64,000 nucleotides of DNA from Sophora flavescens (lineage: Eukaryota; Streptophyta; Magnoliopsida; Fabales; Fabaceae). Where the stretch lies: NCBI GenBank assembly GCA_030762895.1, contig CM061063.1, positions 104,740,210-104,804,209 on the forward strand. Reading direction: 5' to 3'. The notes below the pieces were generated by a model, which was not told the DNA's origin, made no database searches, and was given only the letters and a program-made list of their open reading frames with translations. How positions within the stretch are numbered: the first letter of the stretch is position 1; every line of letters begins with the position of its first letter. Shown here piece after piece: positions 34,186-44,669 of the stretch. The position numbers and the translations under genes are program-made.

Positions 34186-35617
34186 TTCTATCAAAAATCT
34201 TCAAGTCACGAAGGATATATGATTTCATTACTGCTAGGTCCCCTAAAGAGCAAGCAAGAATACTAACTGAGAAGCCAATGTCTGCTGCTGATTTTGGCAA
34301 AATGAATATTGCCAACATGAATCTGAGTAGTTACACTGCTGCTGCCTTGGCGAAGACTGAAGAAATGATGAAAATCAAAGAAGAAATGGTTGAGCTGAAC
34401 AATGATGAAGTTCTTGGGCTAAAAAGGGCGGATAAAAAGAAGACCACTGCAGCAAGGAAACCTATGCCTAAACGGCCTACTGCTGGTGGGATTGTAATCA
34501 GAGAACCGTCAGCTGCTACTCCTCAACCTGTACCTACTCAGAAAAGGACAAGGAATGTAATTATGTCCTTCAATGAAGATGAGGATGATGAGGACATGGT
34601 CCCCATCAGTTCTGTTTTGAAGAAACAGAGGACTGCTGCTACTGCTGGTGTTGTTAATGTCCCTATTCCCACAGAACCCAAAAGGCAACCTCCATGGAAA
34701 GCTAAGTATGTTATGACTTCTGAGGTAACTCTTCCAGCTAATGACCCTGTAAAATTAGCAGTAGATGCCTTGGTATCTAGCTTTGAGGATAGAGTAGATG
34801 ATGATTCCACACCTGCTACTGTGAACCAAACTGAAACATTGAATAACGTATACATTCCCACTCTTCCATCACCACAAAGAACTTCACCTAACCAACCACA
34901 AACAGCCTCACCAGAAAGACCATATTTCCCACCCATTATACCTAAAAATGACCCCTGGTTCAACCAACCAGGTGATGGAATTATCCTTGGTGCACCCTTT
35001 CCCAAAAATCAAAAGACAAAATTTCCATACACTAACCCCTCTGTTCTTTATGATGACCAATATGAAAACTGGGCCAAAGTAAAGAGGAACTGGAAAATCC
35101 TTTATCACCAACATAAACCAGAACCAGTTTCAACAAGATCCTTCTATCCCCGACCTGATTATGAATGTGAACCCGAGACCATACCTCAACCTGATTATAT
35201 ACCCATACCATATGTACCAAACATCACTAGACCTCTTCCATCCACTCTGCACAACCATATTGGACCTGCCCTAATTCATCTTCCACAGAAAAAATTCCCA
35301 CCTAGAAAAATCTATCCAAACCTCATCAAATCCCCACCCTTCAAGCCATTCACTGATGGTGTTAAAAGGCATATCATCTCTGACTGGTCCAAGGATGCAG
35401 CAAAGAAATATCTGACCAATGTCATTTACAAACGGGTAAGATCCTACAGACAAATTCCTTTTATCATGGACAAAAAAACTTCTTCGGAGACATTCAAACA
35501 CCCAAGTATCTATGGCAGAGCTGTGAGTATCGTGTATCACCTCATGTATGCCTTTCTGAAGAATGAATTTGAATTGCCTAGGTATGTCAAGGCTGCAAAC
35601 TTTGTCCCTCCAACTTG
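34186..35617 (+). pseudogene. SIRE second ORF, 3' part after the Athila insertion
   Basis: Joined to 22220 without the Athila and one TSD copy, the reading continues in frame as ALPYCH-LLSKIFKSRRIYDF, so this is the other half of the 21614 ORF. It contains a charged region (AALAKTEEMMKIKEEMVELN), a basic stretch (RADKKKTTAARKPMPKRP), an acidic stretch (NEDEDDEDMVP), and a long Pro-rich segment (PTLPSPQRTSPNQPQTASPE and onward). It ends with KAANFVPPT and TGA. Only one stop (22115) disrupts the combined ORF of about 678 codons. I see no viral envelope hallmark beyond its position. Confidence 0.72.
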
Positions 35618-36330
35618 ACTGTTTCATACCAAGAAGGAAACAATGATTGGTGTCAGACCCCCCATGATTGCTCCTAGACTTCCTATGATTGACTTGAACA
35701 AGGACAAGGACAACAAGAGACATAGAAATACTGGTAAGATGCCATTCCCATAATCCTGCATGATTAATCCTGAAGATGTCAACCTCACTAATCAAAATGT
35801 CATAGACTATTGGTTAGCACAACCTGTTGAAGATGTTCGTGAAGATGTGGCTGTTGACATTTGGAGAACTCACATGGTGGAATGTGCACGAGAAGCTTCC
35901 CCTTCTGGTCTGAGTATGGAAGAGAAAAGGCTCATTCCAAAAGTCAGAGGAAAGTGTGGACTCTCACATTGCAGATACTTCATATACAAGGACATTTTAG
36001 GACTACCTGTCACCAGTCCTGTTTTTGAAGAAGATCATGTCCACTGGGCCAAAGAGCTACCCCCAACCTGTTCTTACTCTTGCTGACTCACATCCACCAT
36101 CTCCACCTTCAAAGCACACTGATGAGGAAATAATAATTAAAGACCCTGCTATGGATGTTGACTCTGTTCAACCAGTTGCTAAGGTTGAGGAAGTTGCTGA
36201 GTCTGTTCCTAGACCAAGAACTTATGAGAAACACTCATCTCAGCTAATGGCTCTGACTGTCATTCATCCTAATGAGCAACCTCAAACTTCCAGAGCTCCA
36301 GACACTGTTCCAAGTCAAGTACATGCTTAA
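35618..36330 (+). pseudogene. Decayed downstream continuation of SIRE ORF2
   Basis: Two overlapping frames (35760-36086: NQNVIDYWLAQPVEDVREDV; 36025-36330: Pro/Ser-rich) follow the ORF2 stop. Their composition resembles ORF2, and they probably represent its original C-terminus after nonsense and frameshift mutations. No independent start or domain is recognised. Confidence 0.45.
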
Positions 36331-36898
36331 GACAGTGTTGAAAGTTCAAGACCCTCACCGCCTCCAAACCATGAAGAGATTATTGGAAGAATTGTAGAGG
36401 AAAGAGTAAAGGTTGAGGTTAAGGAACAAGTGAGAGAGCAAGTTGCAGAAGCCCTGGCTCCAACAAATGTCATGATAAACCAAATGATGAGCATTATGCT
36501 ATGTTTTCAACAGAGTTAGAATCTGTAAACTCATCTTCCTCCACCTCCACCAAACCAGAACCCTCCTCCACCACCTCCACCCTCTTCTTAGTCTTCTTTT
36601 ATTCCTTTTATACTGACATTGATGGTCCACTCCTTTTACCTTTTTGTCTGATGAAAAAAAGGGGGAGAAAGGATAGAGATCGAATTAAATTTATAAAAGT
36701 CAGTTTTTGAAAGTATATATTTGTTTGCATCTGCATGATCTGATAAGATATAAATATGATATGTGCTGCTAAGTTTCTGTCTTATATTTTATTCATATTA
36801 AGTTTGAATGCTTTGTCTTAGGGGGAACTTTGTAAGCTCTCTTAGACTTTGTTCACTCAAACTTAATTAGTTTTTGTCATCATCAAAAGGGGGGAGAT
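36331..36898 (+). other. SIRE 3' untranslated region and polypurine tract
   Basis: A short Pro/Ser-coding remnant is followed by AT-rich DNA. The polypurine tract AAAAGGGGGGAGA (36885-36897) directly precedes the 3' LTR, and a second purine block, aaaaaaagggggagaaagga, lies at 36655-36674. Confidence 0.75.
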
Positions 36899-38413
36899 TA
36901 TTGGAACCAAAGTGTCTTGGATTAATAATCTCCGAGTTTTGATGTTAACAAAAAGGATTAAATTTACATGGTAAAGTTTTAGTTGAGATCTAACATGCTT
37001 TATCTAGTCCTGAAGGAATGTTAAAAATATATAAGTTATTGAAACCTTGAATAAGTTCCCTTGTATCTGCTTGGACTTAGTTTGTGAATCCACGTCCATT
37101 CATGTAGACGAGCTGCTCAAAATGAATGGTATATTTATTTATTTATATTTGAGTAGACGAGCTTAAATGCCACGTTAGTTGACGGAGATAAAAAATAAAT
37201 CACTGAATTTTAGCAAGTCCAAAGACTTGATGATAGACGAGAGGATATGCTACGTCAGTAGACGAGCGAAAAGAAAATTACAAGTCCATAGACTTGGTTT
37301 TACCTATGAGCGTGTAGACGCGTATTTTAAGTAGATGAGCCTTTTTTCATATAAGTTCTCATATGCTCAGTCTAGCTAAGTAAATGCTACCCCGACCACA
37401 AAGAAATATTTATTTCAAATAATTGATATTTATTTCAAATGAATATTGGTCCTTCCTATTTGTTTTATCTGTTTTAATGCTTTGTTTCTTTGTGAGAGAA
37501 ACATAGTATCATCAAGGAAATGCAAAAAGCAACATAATACAATGGGGAAATGTAAAACGATCTGTACCTTGTCACCTTTACTGCCGGAATAGCTGGAATT
37601 TTCACAAAGGAGGAAAGACAGTTTTCAAATTGCAATTGCTCTGAGCTGTGACCCTCCATTTTGTGCAAATGTGATAACCAAGAGTACATTTCATAATGGC
37701 CACGATCAAGCTATCAGTCACAACAGATATTATGCATTTAATGCTATCTCTAAACGGGAATATTCAAAAAAACTGTTGAAGTTTTTCGAGTGAAGAAGAA
37801 GAAGGTTATTATAAATAGAAGACCTCAACCATTAAATAACATTGGATTTCAATTTAACTTTTGCGAGCTGAACTTTTGCCAATCTACAATCTCTCATTCT
37901 TTCATTCTTTCAATAGAAAAAGTCTGTATTCTTTAGTTTGAATATTGTTGTAATATTCAACCTATATTAAACTTTCATATCCTCACACATAGTAAGTTAG
38001 AAGATCAAAAGCAAACAATCTCTTTGTTAGAGTTAGGGCATGAGAGGCTTGGTAAGAAATGAATACTTGCATCCTGGAGAGGGGTTGAATACTTGTTGTA
38101 ATCTATTTGGAAAAATAGTGGAGTAAAACCTTCAAGTCGAAGGGACTGGACATAGCTCTTGGTTGGAAGAGAGTGAACCAGGATAAAACACTTGCGTGAA
38201 TCTTCTAATCCCTTAACTCTTACAGTTCTATTTGTTTTACTGACTGTGGGGACTTGAACTTGATTTTGTCAATCTTTTAAAAGATCATTTTCTATGTGTG
38301 CTTCTATATTTTATTCTTTGTGTGAGAAAATAAGCTTTGAAAAAGGTTGTTTTAAAAAATTATTAACAAACACAATTCAACCCCCCTTCTTGTGTTTACC
38401 TGTGTCAACTTCA
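36899..38413 (+). repeat. 3' LTR of the SIRE-type element
   Basis: It is homologous to 14784-16296 along its length and ends TGTCAACTTCA before TSD ATGAT. Its first bases read TATTGGAACC where the 5' copy has TGTTGGAACC, so the canonical TG terminus is mutated. TATA box at 37810-37818. Confidence 0.95.
37810..37818 (+). promoter_or_regulatory. TATA box, SIRE 3' LTR
   Basis: TATAAATAG, conserved with the 5' LTR. Confidence 0.6.
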
Positions 38414-38418
38414 ATGAT
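38414..38418. repeat. Target site duplication (right) of the SIRE-type element
   Basis: ATGAT, identical to 14779-14783. Confidence 0.92.
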
Positions 38419-38990
38419 GAGAAAGAAATTGTACCATAAAGTGTTAGAATTGGGGATGAGGCACAAATTCCTCAATGTGTTGTCACTACTAATGTCATGG
38501 TAGTTGCAGATGGAGCTTGTCAACACAATGTTCATGCTCTTGACACTACAAAAAAAGGTTATTTAGCGATCGAAAATAGTGACCGAATTTGTTGGTTGCT
38601 GTTTGCGACCGAAATGGCGACCGATTGTAGGATCTAAATCAAACACTGATTACAATTGATATTGCGACCGAAATAGAGCGTAGCAGAGTTATCGGTCTCT
38701 ATTTCGGTCGCCCAATAAAGGAAAGTAAAATTCAAAAATTTATGACTTTTTAGCGACCGAAATGGCGACCGAGTTAAATGCAACGGTTAAGTTTCATTTA
38801 TCTTGGCGACCGATGTTAAATCAGTCGCTAAAAGGCGCATAAAAGAATTAAAATAGAGCGTGTTGGCGACCGAATTTTAAATCGGTCGCTAAATTTATGA
38901 ATTCAAATTTCAAATTTACCCGTGTAGCGACCGATTTAACGACCGAATAATTCGGTCGCTAAAACTGAAATCCCTAAATCGCGACGTTCC

Positions 38991-39312
38991 TTCCTCTCTT
39001 CCCCCATTTCTCTCTTTTCCTTTCTTCTCTCTCACACGCAACGGCGCGGCGTAGTAGCTCTGGCCATCATTCTCTCTTCCTCGCGAGCTCCGACCACCAA
39101 CCTCCAGCCACCGCCGTAAGGTAAGCTCTTTCCCTCTCCCTCTCCCTCTCCATTTCTCTCTCTCTCTCCATCTCTGTCTCTATCTCTCTCTCTCTCTCTC
39201 TCTTTGTCTCTAACCGTTTCTCTCTCTCTTAGGTCCGTCTTCCTCCGCACATCCAGAGCAGTGCCACCACCGTCACCACCAGAGCAGCGCCACCGTTACC
39301 ACCGCAACACAG
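38991..39312 (+). other. UTR-like exon/intron structure inside the CACTA element
   Basis: A C/T-rich leader is followed by a GTAAGCTC donor-like site (39121), a (CT)n-rich intron-like tract, an acceptor TTAG at about 39230, a short exon-like CACCACCGTCACC block, and another donor-like GTAAGTGTTC at about 39312. This looks like the 5' untranslated exons of a transcript, either the lost transposase or a captured gene. Confidence 0.4.
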
Positions 39313-39348
39313 TAAGTGTTCTTCCCTTTGGCAAAATCAAGTAATGCA

Positions 39349-39510
39349 CGTCACGATCGTGATGGCCATCACAGTCAGGCCCTGACGGATTCTACCTTGG
39401 AAATTCTTCCTGGTTGGTCTGTCATGGCCGTGGTGGTCATCACGGCCTGGCCCTGATGGCCATCACGACCGTGATGGCCATCACGGCCTGGCTCTGACAG
39501 CTTCTGACTT
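39349..39510. repeat. Athila-derived hairpin-module sequence inside the CACTA element
   Basis: Blocks such as cgtgatggccatcac, gtcatcacggcctggcc and cacgaccgtgatggccatca match the modules of the Athila LTRs and spacer. The preceding caagtaatgcacgtcacg parallels caagtaatacgcgtcacgg at 53833. The CACTA therefore carries a piece of Athila DNA. Confidence 0.65.
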
Positions 39511-39546
39511 TTTCGTTCTTCTTTATTTAAGGCCAAAACCACAAAA

Positions 39547-39803
39547 TCTGCCTTAAGGCCAAGGTCTTAGATAATGAAGGATTAAGTATAGGGTTAGATA
39601 AAACGAAGGGTGGGGCACAATTTGCCAGGCACATGACGTGCCGTCATCATTCAAACTTTATTCACATTAGAAAGCAGCTCTGTACACAATATAATGAAAG
39701 CAACTCTGGTTTTCTACTCATTTGTTTCACTAGGCAATGGATCTTTCCAGAAATAGTTGTTGATGACCATCCTTACTAGGTTATCTAGGCATTTCCAGTA
39801 GGA
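39547..39803 (+). repeat. 257-bp direct duplication in CACTA, copy 1
   Basis: It runs from tctgccttaaggccaagg to atttccagtagga and is nearly identical, without gaps, to 40576-40832. Confidence 0.9.
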
Positions 39804-40067
39804 GGTCACTTATAGCCCTCTTACAAAACAACCAAACATAACTAGTTTTATATTAGATTTGGGATTTGGATAGAAACCTTATAAAGTAATATTATCAAAT
39901 TTTGTCATTTCAGCTCTGACACGATTATTTTTATTTATGCATTATTGTGTGCAATGGCAATGACACCCACTGGGTCATATTGAGGATAATCTTACCAATT
40001 TTAGCTGTGATAATGTCTGAATAAAATGTAGAGGGGTAATGATGGCCTATACACACTATATATCTTG

Positions 40068-40325
40068 TTGTTTGTTAATGGAGAGCTGAGCTCAATAGGA
40101 AGGTATCCTGCCTGAAAGACAAGATGCTGATTGTGTACTGATAATTTAATATTTATGCATGCATTTGCAATTATGTGTTGTTTGTTAGTGGAGAGCAGAG
40201 CTCAATAGGATGTGATCCTGTCAAAAAGGCGGGATGCTTGTTGTGTGTTGCTAATTTAGAAGTTATGCATGTGTTTGTAATTATGTGTTGTCTTGTTAGT
40301 GGAGAGCGGAGCTCAATAGGATGTT
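40068..40325 (+). repeat. ~110-bp tandem repeat in CACTA (about 2.4 copies)
   Basis: Units begin at 40068, 40178 and 40288 with ttgt-ttgttagtggagagc, then gagctcaatagg. The third copy is truncated. Confidence 0.88.
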
Positions 40326-40575
40326 TGCTACTATATTTTATCTAAGTTTGTATTGAAATATGCTTCAATATATATTTGTTGAAGTATGCTGCAATCCTTA
40401 TAAGTCAACGGTTTTATTTTCTGGTAGAGTTAATTATTAAGCTACGAAAGCCTTAATTAGTTTCCTATTTGAGATTCAATATTAATGAGCATGCGTACCT
40501 TCTCAGGGCACGCATGCTCATTCAATATTTTGGATGTGCTTGAAGGATTCTTGAAGTTTGAGGTTTTTCTTTAAT

Positions 40576-40832
40576 TCTGCCTTAAGGCCAAGGTCTTAGA
40601 TAATGAAGGATTAAGTATAGGGTTAGATAAAATGAAGGGTGGGGCACAATTTGCCAGGCACATGACGTGCCGTCATCATTCAAACATTATTCACATTAGA
40701 AAGCAGCTCTGTACACAATATTATGAAAGTAACTTAGGTTTTCTACTCATTTGTTTCACTAGGCAATGGAGCTTTCCAGAAATAGTTGTTGATGACCATC
40801 CTTACTAGGTTATCTAGGCATTTCCAGTAGGA
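40576..40832 (+). repeat. 257-bp direct duplication in CACTA, copy 2
   Basis: Same length and near-identical sequence as 39547-39803, about 0.77 kb downstream in the same orientation. Confidence 0.9.
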
Positions 40833-41190
40833 AAAGTCCTCTCTATGACCATCCTTCAAAACGACGTAAAAGCATCCGCTTTCCTGAAAACTACTATGTT
40901 TGCTAATCTGTAAAGTTGCATGTGAAGTTGCATTTCTTTGTTCTATTTTAACATGCTAGTACGCGACATGGATCTTTCCATCTTTTCTTATTATCACTTG
41001 ATGAAGTTTAGACATATGACTTGTTTTCCTTATCGTTTTATCAGAAAATGGATCCGACTAAATGTTTTGAGACAACTATCCATATAGACCAAATACAGTA
41101 TCTCATCAACTTAAGAATAACGATCGGATTCACGTAATGATGGTTAAGGCATAAACTAATCATTACTAAATTGTTCTTGTGTATTTGCAG

Positions 41191-41436
41191 GATTTTATTT
41201 CAATCTCGTGATCATTCTACCGTCGTTGGGGACAAGAAATACCGCATGTTGTGACTATTGAAGACAAAAGCGGTAATCTGTTCAATGGGAATATAGTAAT
41301 CCATGAGGATCGCCCATATTTTGCAACAGATACAAATGGTATCAGGGAGTTGTATTTGTTGTCCACTGGTGCATTGGCAAAGTTTAAGTACCTTGGGGGT
41401 TCTCGCTTCTACATGTTCATCCCTTTGGAAGATTGA
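41191..41436 (+). pseudogene. Exon-like ORF inside the CACTA, unrecognised (captured gene fragment?)
   Basis: A clear acceptor (ttgtgtatttgcag) precedes an open stretch that, in the frame used here, reads RRWGQEIPHVVTIEDKSGNL, then YFATDTNGIRELYLLSTGAL and KYLGGSRFYMFIPLED before TGA. The alternating hydrophobic pattern and closing GGSRFYMFI are weakly reminiscent of B3-type DNA-binding barrels. I do not claim that family. It could be the last exon of a captured host gene or of a lost element protein. Confidence 0.35.
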
Positions 41437-42024
41437 TAAGTTTTGATATTTTCATTAGTACTTATTGACTGTGGTGTGTTTTTATGTTTTGATCGTTAAT
41501 TAGTACATTATTAAACTTTTTATTATAAAAATTAATAAACTTGCGTTAATTAATGTATATGTTTTCTTGATCATATTGACTGTGGTGTTTTGGATCGTTA
41601 GTACATCATATTTACGTTTTCTATTTATTCAAAAAAATATTGGTGTATTTTGTTTATATCAGAAATTAAAAATCAATGGGGTAATAGTTGAAAAACAAAA
41701 TTTGGTCGGTAGGATTAAGTTACAGGAAAATTTTTATAAAAAAAAAAATCAAAATTTGCGACCGAAATAGCGACCGAATATCGGTCACCAAATTCGGTTA
41801 TCTGAGCATGCGGCCAACTACATGGCGACCGAAATATATAATTTTGTGACCGAAATATCGGTCGCAAATTTGCGATCGAAATACAAATTCGGTAGCTAAA
41901 CATTTAGCCACCAGGGTTTCTGCTACCCCCTTAATTCGGTCGCTAATTCGGTATAGCAACCGAAATATCATGTTTAGCGACCGAAGATTTCGGTCGCTAA
42001 ACAGGTTTTTTTTTTGTAGTGTGA

Positions 42025-43513
42025 AAACTTGACGGACTTATTAAAAACAAACACTATATAAATATCAAAAATCAAAATTACAATCAATTGGGAGTGATTC
42101 AATTGAGTTGGGCAAAGAAAAAGAATGGACAAAGAAAATGTATAGTTAGGAGGAGATGTGGAGTTGTGCTTGAGAGGATAAGTCTCTAAAAGATGAAGAA
42201 GGAACATCTGTAACAAAACAAAAAAACAATGAGAGAAGTGATAGAAAAACAGAAATCTTAACCATTCAATCATATCAAAACTGTCAAAATCATACAAAAA
42301 AATGAGTAATACAAAAGTGATACACATTTTATGACTACTATCATCTATAAGCAATTACCATCAGAATCAGAATTGAAGCATTTCTGACATTCCTGCAAAA
42401 ACACGTTGGGCAGCCATTGAATATGCAACAAATAAAGCAAAGAAGGCAATAAAGCAAAGAAGGTAATAGAGGAGGGAATGTTGGGTCGGTGCAATTAAGA
42501 TGGGTATTAGCATACCTATTTATAATAGAGTGCGCATTTAAAATTTCAGTTTGTACTGCATTAAAAATAATATATCAGATTTCAAACTTTTAGGAATATT
42601 TGCTGATTCTACGGATTATACTTCCACAATTTCTGATATTTATCTTCTCTAGCAATTCATGATTTATTGAGGTCATTATTAGGTTAGATTATTGCACATA
42701 TTTTGAGTCACTTTGTAATTAAATGACATTAAATATCCGATATATTATAACTGCAAGTTGGTGTTTAATTGAAAAATTCAAATTTGGTATCAATTTCACA
42801 TGATTTTGCATGATTATTAATTGATTCTGCATGATTGTTCGTTTATGATTTGGTATCAATCTCGCATGATTTCGCATGATCAGCATAAGTTCTAATAATT
42901 AATCTCAAACTTGGTATCAATTTAGCATGATTTTGCATGATTATTAATTGATTTTCGCATGATTTCACCTTTAGAGATTTCGCAATAATTAATTTCAAAA
43001 TTGGTATCAATTTTGCAATAGCGTGCTTCACTGGTACTGAGGAAATTTTAGAGATTCACCCATATTTGAATTTGAATATTTTAGAAATTGAATGTATCGA
43101 TCAAAGTCAGATTAGGAGTTTAACGTGCGTTAATATTTATTCATTGAATCCCTTTCGTGTTGACACATATGGCTTGATGATGTGTCATCATCCAGAGAAG
43201 AGAATTCCCCCTGAGGACATTTAACTTTGTATATATAATAAATTAAAAAAGATATGGATGATTAAATTCTAATTTATTGAATTTAATGAATCGATATCAT
43301 AACATTTGATTGTGAATTAATACCAATTATGAACGAAATTATATGGATTTTTTCATTAATGGCACTCAGACCAATAAACATTATTTTTCCTCAAATGAAC
43401 ATGACACATCAGCATAAATTATACGGATTTTTTCATTAATAACGCTTAGACCAATAGTTTATTTCTTATTAAAGAATCAGAGATGGATATTTTGAGAAAA
43501 AGTGTCAAATAAA
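42025..43513. other. Intergenic AT-rich stretch right of the CACTA
   Basis: No gene recognised. It holds a short duplicated phrase aataaagcaaagaaggcaat (42430-42465), the gcatgatt-rich degenerate repeat at 42784-43020, and two copies of an approximately 45-bp sequence with tatacggattttttcattaat (about 43331-43360 and 43418-43445). Confidence 0.55.
42784..43020. repeat. Degenerate tandem repeat with ttggtatcaatt / gcatgatt core
   Basis: TTTGGTATCAAT followed by gcatgatttcgcatgat-like runs recurs at about 42784, 42848, 42911 and 42999, with variable spacing of about 60-90 bp. Confidence 0.7.
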
Positions 43514-43585
43514 AGGGCCCAACCGGGTTCGGACCGGTGACCTCTTGATCTGCAGTCAAATGCTCTACCACTGAGCTATGGACCC
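43514..43585 (-). tRNA. tRNA-Cys (anticodon GCA)
   Basis: The minus strand from 43585 to 43514 folds as a 72-nt cloverleaf: acceptor GGGTCCA with TGGGCCC plus discriminator T, a GCTC/GAGC D stem, anticodon loop CTGCAGA (GCA), and T stem ACCGG/CCGGT. The T loop reads TCCGAAC where nearly all tRNAs have TTCGAAC, a change that also lies in the B box. A T run follows on the minus strand at 43513-43511, interrupted by A, then more T further on. It is otherwise a canonical plant tRNA-Cys. It is probably a gene, but the loop change leaves its function uncertain. Confidence 0.88.
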
Positions 43586-43740
43586 ACGTTCAAACTCTCA
43601 CATTAATATCAATTGATAGACGATCTTTCATTGCATAGGATCTATCTGCTGTGATCAATCTCCGTAGTCGGTCACACAGTACGGCATCAAACTGATCATC
43701 CACCTTATTAATCACTTCGGGAAAATGTGTCTTTGAAAGA

Positions 43741-44276
43741 AAAAATTTGAGTGAAGGATCAAATTGTTCAATAAAAAATTTTGGGAACCCACTTTTAATC
43801 TCTGAAAAAATTAATTAATTATTTAATCACTCAAATTTTCAAAGCGGGACACATTAGTCCTAGATTTAATTCTGACGTCCATTTACTTTCCTACGTGACC
43901 CATTAACCACCGTACTTGGCCGACTAGTGGTCCTGCATGCCTTATGACGAATTTCTTATGTGGAAAGCGAATAAAAAGTGAAAATTGTACATAATTTTAA
44001 AATTCAAATACCTGAAAATTATGCTATTTTTTCACTTTTCATTAAATTTTCATGACTGAAATTCGTCAAAGGCCACGCAGGACCACTAACGGGTCAAGTG
44101 AGATGATTAATAGGACACGCAGACAAGTAAATGGACGTCGGAACTAAATTTAGGGACTAATATGTCCTACATTGAAAATTTAAGGGACTAAATGATTAAT
44201 TTATTTCTTTAGGGACTAAAAGTGAGTCCCCAAAAATTTTCAGGGACCAATTTGGGTCTTCACTCAAAATTTTTTT
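43741..44276. mobile_element. Palindromic MITE-like inverted-repeat element
   Basis: The left arm (43741 to about 43960) and right arm (about 44050-44276) are diverged inverse complements over about 200 bp: aaaaatttgagtgaag with cttcactcaaaattttt at the tips, gacgtccatttact with agtaaatggacgtc, and agtggtcctgcatg with cgcaggaccact. No coding sequence is present. No TSD is clear. It resembles long-TIR, foldback or Mutator-like MITEs. Confidence 0.75.
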
Positions 44277-44669
44277 ACAATCGTCATCAAGAAATCACAA
44301 TGAACTCCGATTCAAGCGAGTCAAGAAGATCTATTAAAGGGGACAAAGCTCTCTTAATTTTTTTTTTCATTTACAAGACTCGAACTCGAAAACTTGTTTA
44401 AGAGGGCCAAGATGGTTGGTATTCATCATTTGGACTATAAGCATGCATGTTTTTTAAAACCATGGTACTATTATCCCTTTTGATTTTGCAAATTATTGCT
44501 CTGTTGTCTCTGTTTCCAATTAATGAAAAATTTGTGAGGAATACAAAACAAGTGAATCACCATTTTAGTCCCTGAAATTATAAGATGGTGGCAAGTTGGT
44601 CTCTCACATTAAGAAATAGGCAAAAACGTCACCCAACTTGAAAAAAAAGTCAATCATATTAGTCCAAAT
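44277..44669. other. Short non-coding stretch between MITE and LINE fragment
   Basis: Nothing recognised apart from a further agtccctgaaattataag phrase (44567-44584) that resembles the MITE family's interior, suggesting another decayed relative. Confidence 0.4.

Larger units (their letters stand above)
14784..38413 (+). mobile_element. SIRE/Maximus-type Ty1-copia retrotransposon, complete, with nested Athila
   Basis: The paired LTRs are 1513 and 1515 bp, the TSD ATGAT is perfect, the PBS is tRNA-iMet-type, and the internal order is gag, PR, INT, RT, RNase H, then a second ORF. Gag style, the extra 3' ORF and the long LTRs place it in the SIRE/Maximus lineage. About 12 kb of the span is a later Athila insertion (22221-34180 plus one TSD copy), so the element itself is about 11.7 kb. 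Stops and frameshifts occur through pol. Confidence 0.93.
38544..42021. mobile_element. CACTA (En/Spm) DNA transposon, non-autonomous
   Basis: The left end is CACTACAAAAAAAGG, the right end is its near-perfect inverse CCTTTTTTTTTTGTAGTG-like terminus, and a 3-bp TSD TGA sits on both sides (38541-38543 and 42022-42024). Subterminal regions (38560-38970 and 41755-42000) are filled with direct and inverted copies of GCGACCGAAAT, as in CACTA elements. No transposase frame is present. The interior holds UTR-like exons, a 257-bp direct duplication, a 110-bp tandem repeat, Athila-derived sequence and one short exon-like ORF. Confidence 0.92.

Noticed and set aside
34538..35005. 155-codon minus-strand ORF, and others antisense to SIRE ORF2
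   Set aside because: These are shadows of the plus-strand ORF2, with no recognisable domain.
39032..39250. Arg/Glu-rich minus-strand ORF
   Set aside because: It is a translation of the (CT)n microsatellite in the CACTA interior.
41974..42354. 126-codon minus-strand ORF crossing the CACTA right end
   Set aside because: It spans the transposon border and has Phe/Leu-rich composition from AT-rich DNA; unlikely to be real.
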